This document shows, piece by piece, positions 7,064 through 14,791 of a DNA stretch of 43,506 nt; position 1 is the stretch's first letter, and each line of letters opens with the position of its first letter. The position numbers and the translations under genes were made by a program. The stretch covers positions 1-43,506 of the forward strand of contig JAGANL010000046.1 of the NCBI GenBank assembly GCA_017624235.1. Reading direction: 5' to 3'. Below the pieces are notes generated by a model. It was not told where the DNA came from. It searched no databases and was given only the letters and a program-made list of their open reading frames with translations. This stretch comes from Lachnospiraceae bacterium. GTDB lineage: Bacteria; Bacillota; Clostridia; Lachnospirales; Lachnospiraceae.

Positions 7064-7744
7064 CTAATCATCCCACTGTGCTGATACGTTTTTCATGAGT
7101 TGAAGTAGTTCGGTTCTTGTTTCAGCTGTATCTCGCCAATCTTTTTCTAATACTACCAGATCAGCCAATAAACGATACGTAATAGACCATCCCTTTAAAT
7201 CTTCCCAATTATTGAGTAACAACTGATAAAAATTAGCATACCTACTATACTGTGGTTCTTCTTTTAATTCAGTCAAAAGATCTCTTGCCCACTTTGCTTC
7301 TTTTTGATATGTGTATCTCTTTGTACGATCTGTTGCTTCATCAGCTAAATTCTCTAACTTAGTCGCTACTGAATCTAATTGAGAACAGCAATGGTAAAGT
7401 TCTCTTTCTTCTCCCGTAGGAATAGTGTCACAGAAGCACTCCTGCGTTTTTGCAAATTCAACTATTGGAAGGAGATTATCATACTTTGCTCCCCAATCAA
7501 CTCCCGTCGCATTGGTTAAAAAAATAGCTTCTAATGTTTTTCCTATACCACCATCTTCTGAATACAAATAATTCTCCGCCCAAAAACGTGCATTCTTTTC
7601 TTTTGGTAAAAATGATTCTAGTAAGTGAGCTTCAATTATTGCAGATTCAGATCGATTTTCTATTTCAGCCTCATCTTTTACAAATCTATCTATCAATGAA
7701 AGCTTTGAAAAGCTAATTAGTTTTTTATCTGTTTGTTTTCTCAT
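7064..7744 (-). CDS. Unrecognised 226-residue protein, possible ribbon-helix-helix N-terminus
   Basis: The first 50 residues (LISFSKLSLIDRFVKD, then SESAIIEAHLLESFLP) look like a ribbon-helix-helix fold, suggesting DNA binding or dimerisation. The remainder is predicted helical, with many Trp, Glu and Lys residues and a short Cys-rich patch (CFCDT, YHCC). No enzyme motif is seen. It is the first gene of the island's minus-strand cluster and has a near-consensus promoter. The ATG at 7744 follows AAAGGA at about 11 bases. It could autoregulate the cluster; that is inference. Confidence 0.6.
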   Translation of the reverse strand: MRKQTDKKLISFSKLSLIDRFVKDEAEIENRSESAIIEAHLLESFLPKEKNARFWAENYLYSEDGGIGKTLEAIFLTNATGVDWGAKYDNLLPIVEFAKTQECFCDTIPTGEERELYHCCSQLDSVATKLENLADEATDRTKRYTYQKEAKWARDLLTELKEEPQYSRYANFYQLLLNNWEDLKGWSITYRLLADLVVLEKDWRDTAETRTELLQLMKNVSAQWDD

Positions 7745-7796
7745 ATTATCGACATTCCTTTATATATTATCCAAATGTTATCTCCGAGATATATCT

Positions 7797-7825
7797 ATTA
7801 TATCGTTACATTTGTAAAAATACAA
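7797..7825 (-). promoter_or_regulatory. Promoter of the island gene cluster
   Basis: Reading the minus strand, TTGTAT (7820-7825), 17 bases, then a perfect TATAAT (7797-7802). AT-rich palindromic sequence (GATATATC-like) lies just downstream and could be an operator. Confidence 0.7.
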
Positions 7826-7850
7826 TAGCTAGATAAAAATAATAAATTTG

Positions 7851-7890
7851 AAAAAGCACAAAAGCTGATCGATAATCCTCGCTCAGCTTT
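7851..7890 (-). terminator. Rho-independent terminator downstream of rlmD
   Basis: On the minus strand AAAGCTGA pairs with TCAGCTTT around a 14-base loop and a T-rich run (TGTGCTTTTT) follows. It insulates the island cluster from rlmD transcription. Confidence 0.75.
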
Positions 7891-7950
7891 CCATGCACTT
7901 CTACTACACATTTTCTACTTCCATAAAACTCCTAGCCACAAAAACTCGCA

Positions 7951-9441
7951 TCATTTATCTCTTCTTGTCAAAAGACAAATTGTTTCTACGTGTGGTGTTC
8001 CCGGGAACATATCTACACAACAAACCTTCTCAACTTCATAACCATTTTCCAAAAATACTTCCAAATCCCGAACTAACGAAGTAGGCTTACATGAAATATA
8101 AATCATACGTCCTAAGTCATACGACAGAATTTTGTCCAATGCCTTTGGATGAATGCCGTCTCTTGGCGGATCCAGAATAATCAGATCCGGTTTTTCTTCA
8201 ATGGTAGACAGAACCTTCAGCACATCCCCGGCAATAAATTCACAGTTTGTCAGACCATTCAGCTCTGCATTCTTTTTCGCTGCTTCCACGGCCTCTTCCA
8301 CGATTTCCACACCGACCACCTTCTTGGCAACCGGAGCCATCATCTGTGCAATGGTACCGGTGCCGCTGTAGAGGTCAAACAGTACCTTGTCCGGCTTACC
8401 GTCTGCTCCCATGCCGAGATCGCCGATGTACTCTCTCGCCTTTTCGTATAAAACCTCTGCACCCAGACTGTTCGTCTGGAAGAAGGAAAATTCAGAAATC
8501 TTGAATTTCAGTCCCAGCAGCTCCTCATAAAAATAATCCTGCCCATACAGCACTATAGTTTCATCACTCTTTACCACATCTGCCACGGAGTCATTTTTGG
8601 TGTGCAAAATCCCAACGATTCTGCCGCTCAGCCTTCTGTCTCCAGCAGCTCCTCCATTCTCTTCCTTCTTTTCGTCACAAGCTGTATACTCTATATCCTC
8701 CGTCCTGCTTTCCTGCAATGCCAGCAGCCTTTCCACCAAGCCGAAAAGCTCTGTCTCCTCCTGCGTCGTTGTCACCAGCGCAATCAGAATTTCTCCCGTC
8801 CTTCTGGCCTTTCTGACCAACAGATGACGCAGATATCCGGTATGACGCAGTCTGTGGTAAAAAGAAGTTTTCTTCTCGTCAAAATAATTTAGGACACAGT
8901 TCAGAATCAGTCTGTAATCCTCGTCTACAATCTGGCACTCCTTCACAGTTACAATATCATAAAAGCTGCCGCGCTTATGCATACCAAGAGCCAGCGGCCC
9001 ATCCTTGATCTCATCTCCAAAGGAAAACTCCATCTTATTCCGATATCCGAACTGGACCGGACTCCCTATGATTGGCTCAAAAATTTCCTCGATTCCCTTT
9101 TCCTGTTTGGAAAGAACAGGTGTTAACAACCGTTTTACCTGTGCTTCCTTTAATTTCAGCTGCTCCTCATACGGCAGAGTCTGATAGCTGCAGCCACCAC
9201 AGGCTCCAAAATGAGGGCAGGGACTTTCCATCTCCAGCGGCGATTTTTCTATCACCTCCAACAATCTGCCCTCTGCCCTGCCTTTTCTGACCTTATTCAC
9301 TCCAAAGGACACCTTCTGTCCCGGCAGTGCATTTTTCACGACGCAGCTTCCTTCCTCACATACCACAATACCTTTATTGGGGAAATCCACACGTTCTACA
9401 ATTCCTTCTAATATCTGTCCTTTTTTCATTCTCTTCTCCAT
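7951..9441 (-). CDS. rlmD: 23S rRNA (uracil-C5)-methyltransferase, RlmD/RlmCD type
   Basis: An SAM-dependent enzyme that makes 5-methyluridine in 23S rRNA (U1939, and U747 too in some Gram-positives). An N-terminal TRAM domain (MKKGQILEGIVERVDFPNKG) is followed by an iron-sulfur cysteine cluster CPHFGACGGC with a fourth Cys in VKECQI. Then come FFQTNS, the SAM-binding LFDLYSGTGTIAQ, DPPRDG, and the catalytic Cys in ISCKPTSL. A longer frame begins at an ATG at 9579, but that ATG lies inside the terminator hairpin of the upstream gene; starts at 9441 or 9429 are more credible, the latter preceded by GGAGAAG. The last 55-60 codons switch to A/T-ending codons and have a diverged duplicate at 3599-3783, so the 3' end appears to have been replaced by an integrative element. 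Confidence 0.92.
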   Translation of the reverse strand: MEKRMKKGQILEGIVERVDFPNKGIVVCEEGSCVVKNALPGQKVSFGVNKVRKGRAEGRLLEVIEKSPLEMESPCPHFGACGGCSYQTLPYEEQLKLKEAQVKRLLTPVLSKQEKGIEEIFEPIIGSPVQFGYRNKMEFSFGDEIKDGPLALGMHKRGSFYDIVTVKECQIVDEDYRLILNCVLNYFDEKKTSFYHRLRHTGYLRHLLVRKARRTGEILIALVTTTQEETELFGLVERLLALQESRTEDIEYTACDEKKEENGGAAGDRRLSGRIVGILHTKNDSVADVVKSDETIVLYGQDYFYEELLGLKFKISEFSFFQTNSLGAEVLYEKAREYIGDLGMGADGKPDKVLFDLYSGTGTIAQMMAPVAKKVVGVEIVEEAVEAAKKNAELNGLTNCEFIAGDVLKVLSTIEEKPDLIILDPPRDGIHPKALDKILSYDLGRMIYISCKPTSLVRDLEVFLENGYEVEKVCCVDMFPGTPHVETICLLTRRDK

Positions 9442-9552
9442 TCTGGAAATTTTCTCTTTCAAACGAGCCCGCCTGCTGATTCGTTGCACACGTACAGTTC
9501 CCTTTACGGCAAACTGACTCTTCACAGGTCCCGTATCATGTTCTTTGAAACC

Positions 9553-9583
9553 AAAAACGGGATGCCGCTCACCGCGCATCCCG
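9553..9583 (-). terminator. Rho-independent terminator between the 101-residue gene and rlmD
   Basis: On the minus strand CGGGATGC pairs with GCATCCCG around a 10-base loop and is followed by TTTTT. It ends the transcript of the gene at 9598-9903. Confidence 0.9.
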
Positions 9584-9597
9584 CTCTTTCACGCTTT

Positions 9598-9903
9598 TTA
9601 CTCTTTTGCAGCTGTTTCTTCCGATGCCTTTTCATCCTTCTTTACAGCAGCCGTTTCCTCTTCGTCCTCAAAAAACTCATCCTCATCTTCATCGAACTCA
9701 TCTTCAAAATCATCCTCAAAATCCTCCAGATAAGCCGGTGTCAGATAACGATATACTGCATATGCAATTCCTGCCACTGCTGCAACCGCTCCGATTACTG
9801 CAAATACCCAAAGCACAGTATTGTCTTTTTTCTTTTCTTCTTCCTTCTTTTTGAGAAGCTCATTCAATTTTGCCATGTTGATAATGTCTTCCAGTCTGTT
9901 CAT
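9598..9903 (-). CDS. Small single-pass membrane protein with acidic tail
   Basis: A 101-residue protein. A charged, lysine-rich helix (residues 1-27) precedes one transmembrane segment (about 29-52, VLWVFAVIGAVAAVAGIAYA). The C-terminal tail is extremely acidic (runs of Asp/Glu such as DFEDDFEDEFDEDEDEFF), ending in Lys/Glu/Ala. The start at 9903 is preferred over a GTG at 9912 because GGAAGG lies nine bases before it. Proteins of this build are widespread in Lachnospiraceae and have no established function as far as I know. It has its own promoter and terminator, so it is a single-gene unit. Confidence 0.75.
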   Translation of the reverse strand: MNRLEDIINMAKLNELLKKKEEEKKKDNTVLWVFAVIGAVAAVAGIAYAVYRYLTPAYLEDFEDDFEDEFDEDEDEFFEDEEETAAVKKDEKASEETAAKE

Positions 9904-9949
9904 ATGAGTCACCCTTCCTTTACATGATACGGCTCTGCCCTTTCCGAGT

Positions 9950-9958
9950 ATTATACCA
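9950..9958 (-). promoter_or_regulatory. Extended -10 promoter
   Basis: The minus strand reads TGGTATAAT, an extended -10 (TGn plus consensus TATAAT at 9950-9955), 47 bases before the ATG at 9903. The -35 is poor. Confidence 0.6.
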
Positions 9959-9987
9959 CTAAGTCATAAATTTTACTATAAAATTTC

Positions 9988-12474
9988 TTACACTTTTTTC
10001 AGTTTTGCAAAGGCGGCATACATGACCTTCTGACCGGCTCCGTCAAACTCTACCGTCACCTGAAAATCCCTTGGCCCTTCCTCAATTTTCAGTACCGTAC
10101 CTTCTCCATATTTGATGTGCCGTACGCGGTCGCCCTCGCTATAATCCAGGCTGCCTCCCGCTGCCGGTGCTCCCTTGCTTACTCCTGCCAGACCGGCAAG
10201 TGCACTGGCTCCGTCCTGTGCTTTGGACAAAAACGGCTTATTCTGAAGCGAGGTACGCTTCGGTGTCACGACCGCCTTGGGCTTCGGCATTGCCTCACCC
10301 GGAACTCTGGTTGCTCCCAGTCCATTGCCAAGGGAAGATACCGTCACCATACCGGGCTTTGCCTTTCGGAAAAATTCCTCGCCTGACATACCGGTGCCTT
10401 CCTCCTGCAGACGGCTCAGCTTTTCCTTATCAAAAATACCGGGCTTCTCCTGCGTAGTGCCCATGCCGAAGGGCTTTGCCTTAAAATGACTTCTTTCATA
10501 GGAGTCCTCTGCGTAATCCTCAAAATCCTTATGTTTTATGCCCGGCACCTTCTGATCCAAGAGAGCCGGGGGGATTTCTTTGACGAAACGGCTGACCGGA
10601 TTATACTGCGTCTCACCGCGGATCATTCTGCTTCTGGCACAGGTAATCGTCAAATCCTCCTTGGCCCGGGTAATTCCCACGTATGCCAGACGGCGTTCCT
10701 CTTCGATTTCAGCCGGATCATCGGACGTGATGGTCATATAGCTGGGAAATACCCCATCCTCCATACCTGCCAGATAGACATGCGGAAACTCCAGACCTTT
10801 GGCGCTGTGCAACGTCATCAAAAGCACCTTATTATCATCCTCATTTACTCCGTCAATATCCGCTACCAGTGCAACTTCCTCCAGAAATTCACTCAGGCTC
10901 GGTTCATCATGCGTTTCCTCATAGGATACAATCTTACTGATCAACTCATCGATATTTTCCATGCGGCTTTCTGCGTCCTCTTCATCAGATGCCTCCAGCT
11001 GTGCCACGTAGCCGGTTGTTTCCAGCACATCCTTGATGAGTTCCTCCAGACTGTAGTACTCCAGCTTACTGCGGAAGGTCTGTATCATCGTTACAAAAGG
11101 TGTCAGTTTGGCGGCACTCTTTCCGATGGTCATAATCTGATCTGCTTCCCGCAGAGCATCGTAAAAGCTGATGTTCCTCTCATCGGCATATTCCTGCACT
11201 CTGGTCAGTGTCGTTGCTCCGATGCCCCGTTTGGGGACATTGATTATACGCTTTACAGCCACATCGTCCCGTCCGTTATCAATCGTCTTTAAATAGGCCA
11301 GCAGGTCCTTGATTTCCCGTCTGGCATAAAAGTTTGTGCCACCCACCACATCATATGGGATTCCGGCCACCACAAAGCGCTCCTCCATGACACGGGCCTG
11401 TGCATTGGTACGGAATAAAATCGCACAATCACTGTAATCTGCAATTCGCTCCCGCTTCTTTTTTGCTATGTCCTCTACGACATACTGGGCTTCATCGTAT
11501 GCACTGTCAAACTGTTTAAAATGCAGAAGCGCTCCCGCTCCATGGTCTGTCCAGAGCGCTTTGTCCTTTCTCCCTACGTTATTCCGAATCACGGCATTGG
11601 CCGCATCCAGCACATTCTGGGTCGAACGGTAATTCTGCTCCAACTTGATGACAACAGCTTCCGGATACACCTTTTCAAAATCCAGAATATTGCGGATATT
11701 CGCTCCGCGGAATTTGTAGATGGACTGGTCATCATCACCCACGACGCACAGATTCCGGCTCTTAGAGGCTAAAAGACGAATCAGCTCAAACTGCGCCGTA
11801 TTCGTATCCTGATACTCATCCACCATAATATAACGGAAACGGTCCTGATAGTACTCCAGCACATCCGGGCATGCCTGAAACAGCTCTACCGTCTTTACGA
11901 TCAGATCATCAAAATCCAGAGCATTGCTCTTTTTTAAGGCTGCCTGATATTCCTTATAGGCACCTGCAATCCTCTGTTTGGTAAAATCTCCCGCCGCCTG
12001 CATCTCATAGGTAAGCGGGGAAATCAGTTCATCCTTGGCAGAGGAAATCGCCCCGAGAATCGTCCGCTCCTTCAGCATCTTCGTATCAATTTGAAGCTTT
12101 TTGCAAATATCCTTCATAACCGTTTTCTGGTCATCCGTATCATAAATCGTAAAATTATGATCAAATCCCAGTCTGTCAATATAGCGGCGCAGAATACGCA
12201 CACAGGTGGAATGGAAGGTAGACACCCAGATACTGTCCGACCCAAAGCCAACAATATCATCCACACGCTCACGCATCTCACCGGCCGCCTTATTGGTAAA
12301 GGTAATCGCCATAATATTCCAGGGATTGACATTGCACTGGTCAATCAGATAGGCCACCCGGTGCGTCAGCACACGGGTTTTCCCGCTTCCTGCTCCCGCC
12401 AGAATCAGCACCGGCCCCTCCGTCTGAAATACTGCTCTTTTTTGTTGTTCATTCAAGGTATCATATATACTCAT
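9988..12474 (-). CDS. pcrA: ATP-dependent DNA helicase PcrA/UvrD
   Basis: An SF1A 3'-5' helicase for repair and replication, 828 residues. Seen in order: the Q motif region LNEQQKRAVF, Walker A AGAGSGKT (26-33), ITFTNKAAGEM (motif Ia), VDEYQDTN (motif II), VGDDDQSIYKFRGA (motif III), LEQNYRST (motif IV), LMTLHSAKGLEF (motif V) and AYVGITRA (motif VI). The end (GDRVRHIKYGEGTV) is the Tudor-like domain of PcrA that binds RNA polymerase. The start at 12474 has GGAGG eight bases upstream; a longer frame from 12567 overlaps the preceding gene and has no ribosome site. Full length for the family. Confidence 0.96.
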   Translation of the reverse strand: MSIYDTLNEQQKRAVFQTEGPVLILAGAGSGKTRVLTHRVAYLIDQCNVNPWNIMAITFTNKAAGEMRERVDDIVGFGSDSIWVSTFHSTCVRILRRYIDRLGFDHNFTIYDTDDQKTVMKDICKKLQIDTKMLKERTILGAISSAKDELISPLTYEMQAAGDFTKQRIAGAYKEYQAALKKSNALDFDDLIVKTVELFQACPDVLEYYQDRFRYIMVDEYQDTNTAQFELIRLLASKSRNLCVVGDDDQSIYKFRGANIRNILDFEKVYPEAVVIKLEQNYRSTQNVLDAANAVIRNNVGRKDKALWTDHGAGALLHFKQFDSAYDEAQYVVEDIAKKKRERIADYSDCAILFRTNAQARVMEERFVVAGIPYDVVGGTNFYARREIKDLLAYLKTIDNGRDDVAVKRIINVPKRGIGATTLTRVQEYADERNISFYDALREADQIMTIGKSAAKLTPFVTMIQTFRSKLEYYSLEELIKDVLETTGYVAQLEASDEEDAESRMENIDELISKIVSYEETHDEPSLSEFLEEVALVADIDGVNEDDNKVLLMTLHSAKGLEFPHVYLAGMEDGVFPSYMTITSDDPAEIEEERRLAYVGITRAKEDLTITCARSRMIRGETQYNPVSRFVKEIPPALLDQKVPGIKHKDFEDYAEDSYERSHFKAKPFGMGTTQEKPGIFDKEKLSRLQEEGTGMSGEEFFRKAKPGMVTVSSLGNGLGATRVPGEAMPKPKAVVTPKRTSLQNKPFLSKAQDGASALAGLAGVSKGAPAAGGSLDYSEGDRVRHIKYGEGTVLKIEEGPRDFQVTVEFDGAGQKVMYAAFAKLKKV

Positions 12475-12563
12475 AAATCGCTTCCTCCCGTTCCAAATTT
12501 TCCATCCATCTATTGAAACCATATAAGCTAAACCATATAAAGCCTTAGCCCTGCGCACGAACC

Positions 12564-13496
12564 TCACATCACACCTACCACGATACCGATGACAATCACA
12601 CAGGCGCAGAACAGCTTATATCCCACGTTCTTTTCCCGGAAAATAAACTTTCCTGCCAGGATAGTCACCACACAGCCCGACTGCTTGATGAGCGTCATGA
12701 CAGTAATCCGGCTTTCTGCCATGCCATTTGCCAGAAACAGTGCCTTATCCGCAAGGATGAACAACAGGCTTAAAATCCAGATCCAGTAATTTTTTACCGC
12801 ACCCTTCCAGTCCACCCTCGTCCTGCTGAATGCCAGATACGCAAAATACAGCAGCGCCAGAAACAGCATATACCAGAACTGCAGCTGTGAACTGTTCAGT
12901 TCCCGCATCAGCAGCTTGTCCATCAGTCCCGAAAAAGCATTTAGCAGACAGGATATAAAAGCAAACACAATATAGATGATTTCCACGCCTTCTCCTGTCT
13001 GTATTTTGAGATTGGCCTCCACCCCGGATGCCCTACCTGCCACTGCCTCCTGTCCCTCAGCAATCACTCTTCGAAGCTGTCTTCTAGCCAAAAACCTCGG
13101 CTTGTATTTCAACAACAGCAATCCCGATGCCACAAAAATCAGACCAATAATCTGTGTCGTTGAGAGCACCTCATGCAGCACCACCGTTCCCAACAGCGTC
13201 GCAAACAATACTCTGGAAAGATCCAGCACTCCATACAGACTAATCGGCATCCTGTGAATAGCCTTAAAGCTGCAGATCCAAGCCAGAAAAATGACAAAGG
13301 ATTTCAGCGCTATGTATACCATCTGCCTGCTGCTTACCCCCATTGCCTGTTTATACTGAGGCGTAACCATCAGAAAACCAATCAACGTATAGAAAAAAAG
13401 AACCTCCATGACGGAGCTTTTCTCCAATGACTTTTTCTTAACGATTTCCCGGACACCCTTCAGGACTCCGTAAATCAACACCAGAAACATCCACAT
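12564..13496 (-). CDS. EamA/DMT-superfamily membrane transporter
   Basis: A 310-residue protein with about ten hydrophobic helices in two halves, each resembling an EamA unit. The first half contains a pattern seen in these carriers (PISLYGVLDLSRVLFATLLG); the second ends with IKQSGCVVTILAGKFIFREK. A hydrophilic loop of about 35 residues separates the halves. Such proteins export or import small metabolites; the substrate cannot be read from the sequence. It lies upstream of pcrA with a gap of under 100 bases. Confidence 0.85.
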   Translation of the reverse strand: MWMFLVLIYGVLKGVREIVKKKSLEKSSVMEVLFFYTLIGFLMVTPQYKQAMGVSSRQMVYIALKSFVIFLAWICSFKAIHRMPISLYGVLDLSRVLFATLLGTVVLHEVLSTTQIIGLIFVASGLLLLKYKPRFLARRQLRRVIAEGQEAVAGRASGVEANLKIQTGEGVEIIYIVFAFISCLLNAFSGLMDKLLMRELNSSQLQFWYMLFLALLYFAYLAFSRTRVDWKGAVKNYWIWILSLLFILADKALFLANGMAESRITVMTLIKQSGCVVTILAGKFIFREKNVGYKLFCACVIVIGIVVGVM

Positions 13497-13648
13497 CGTT
13501 TTTTCTTCCCGTTCTCTTTTTGTACCTAATTTATTATACGGAATTTATCTGCCTTGTCAAATACGGACTGAGCTGCTATCTTCTCCGGTACAGGCACTCC
13601 CCCTCTTTTCCCACATATACTAAAGCAGTATCTTTCAGGAGGTCTGTT

Positions 13649-14671
13649 ATGAAAAAGAAAGGAATTGCTTTACTGATGACCCTGTCTCTCCTCTCCGCTC
13701 TCTTATCCGGCTGCGGACAGACAGACAAAGAATCTGCAGCCGACAAAAAAAGCAGTGGCAGCCAGATTGTGCTCAATGAGGTGGCCCACTCCATTTTCTA
13801 CGCACCGATGTATGTAGCCATTGAGGAAGGATATTTTGAAGAGGAAGGCCTGGACGTCACACTTGTGACCGGATTTGGCGCTGATAAAACGATGACTGCC
13901 CTTTTGTCCGGCGAAGCCGACATCGGTTTTATGGGAAGCGAATCCACCATCTATACCTATCTGGAAGGAGCAGAGGACTATGTAGTAAACTTTGCCCAGT
14001 TGACCCAGCGTGCAGGCAACTTTCTGGTTTCCAGAGAACCGATCGACCAGTTCTCCTGGGATATGTTAAAGGGCTCTACCGTTCTCGGCGGTCGAAAGGG
14101 CGGTATGCCACAGATGGTCTTTGAATACATTCTGAAAAAGAACAGCATTGATCCTGCCACCGATCTGACGATTGACCAAAGCATCGACTTTGGTTCCACC
14201 GCTGCCGCTTTTTCTGGAGGAGATGCTGACTTTACCGTGGAATTTGAACCGCATGCTACCGCTCTGGAGCAAAAGGGAGACGGCTACGTTGTAGCATCGC
14301 TGGGCGAATCCTCCGGCTATGTTCCCTATACTGCCTTCAGCGCCCGCAAAAGCTTCATAGATGCCAATCCGGAAACCATCCAGTCCTTTACCAATGCCCT
14401 GCAGAAGGGTATGGATTATGTAAATCTCCATTCACCGGAAGAAATCGCAAAATGTATCAGTCCGCAGTTTCCGGAAACCGATCTGGATACTTTGACTACC
14501 ATCGTGACCCGCTACTACGATCAGGATACCTGGAAGGGCGATCTGATCTTTGAGGAAAAGAGCTTTGTCCTCTTACAGAATATTCTGGAAGAAGCCGGAG
14601 AATTGACCGAGAGAGTCGATTACCATACTCTGGTCGATACCTCCTTTGCTGAGAAAGCAGCCGGGAAATAG
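13649..14671 (+). CDS. ABC transporter substrate-binding lipoprotein (SsuA/THI5-like)
   Basis: A 340-residue exported lipoprotein. The signal peptide (MKKKGIALLMTLSLLSALLSG) ends at lipobox Cys22, so it would be anchored outside the membrane. The mature part has the NMT1/THI5-SsuA pattern: HSIFYAPMYVAIEEGYFEEE near the N-terminus and GEADIGFMGSE. These proteins bind sulfonates, pyrimidine thiamine precursors or similar ligands; the ligand is not evident. The start is set by AGGAGG seven bases before 13649. No permease or ATPase gene adjoins it: upstream is a divergent DMT gene and downstream a convergent symporter. It may therefore work with a transporter encoded elsewhere. Confidence 0.88.
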   Translation: MKKKGIALLMTLSLLSALLSGCGQTDKESAADKKSSGSQIVLNEVAHSIFYAPMYVAIEEGYFEEEGLDVTLVTGFGADKTMTALLSGEADIGFMGSESTIYTYLEGAEDYVVNFAQLTQRAGNFLVSREPIDQFSWDMLKGSTVLGGRKGGMPQMVFEYILKKNSIDPATDLTIDQSIDFGSTAAAFSGGDADFTVEFEPHATALEQKGDGYVVASLGESSGYVPYTAFSARKSFIDANPETIQSFTNALQKGMDYVNLHSPEEIAKCISPQFPETDLDTLTTIVTRYYDQDTWKGDLIFEEKSFVLLQNILEEAGELTERVDYHTLVDTSFAEKAAGK

Positions 14672-14736
14672 TCTCTGTACTTTCCTCCTGCCGCAAATTC
14701 CGCACGGGCACATGTCCACGGCCATCAGACATACGA

Positions 14737-14782
14737 AACGGGCAGAAAACCGATATCCACAAATACCGGTCTCCTGCCCGTT
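14737..14782. terminator. Long hairpin between convergent genes
   Basis: AACGGGCAG (14737-14745) pairs perfectly with CTGCCCGTT (14774-14782), and the intervening bases add an inner ACCG/CGGT stem. The downstream T content is modest in both directions, so termination is likely but not certain. Confidence 0.6.
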
Positions 14783-14791
14783 GCTCATTAT

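Noticed and set aside
12475-12567. A 31-codon N-terminal extension of pcrA
   Set aside because: It overlaps the upstream transporter gene, has no ribosome site, and the family begins at the downstream ATG with GGAGG.
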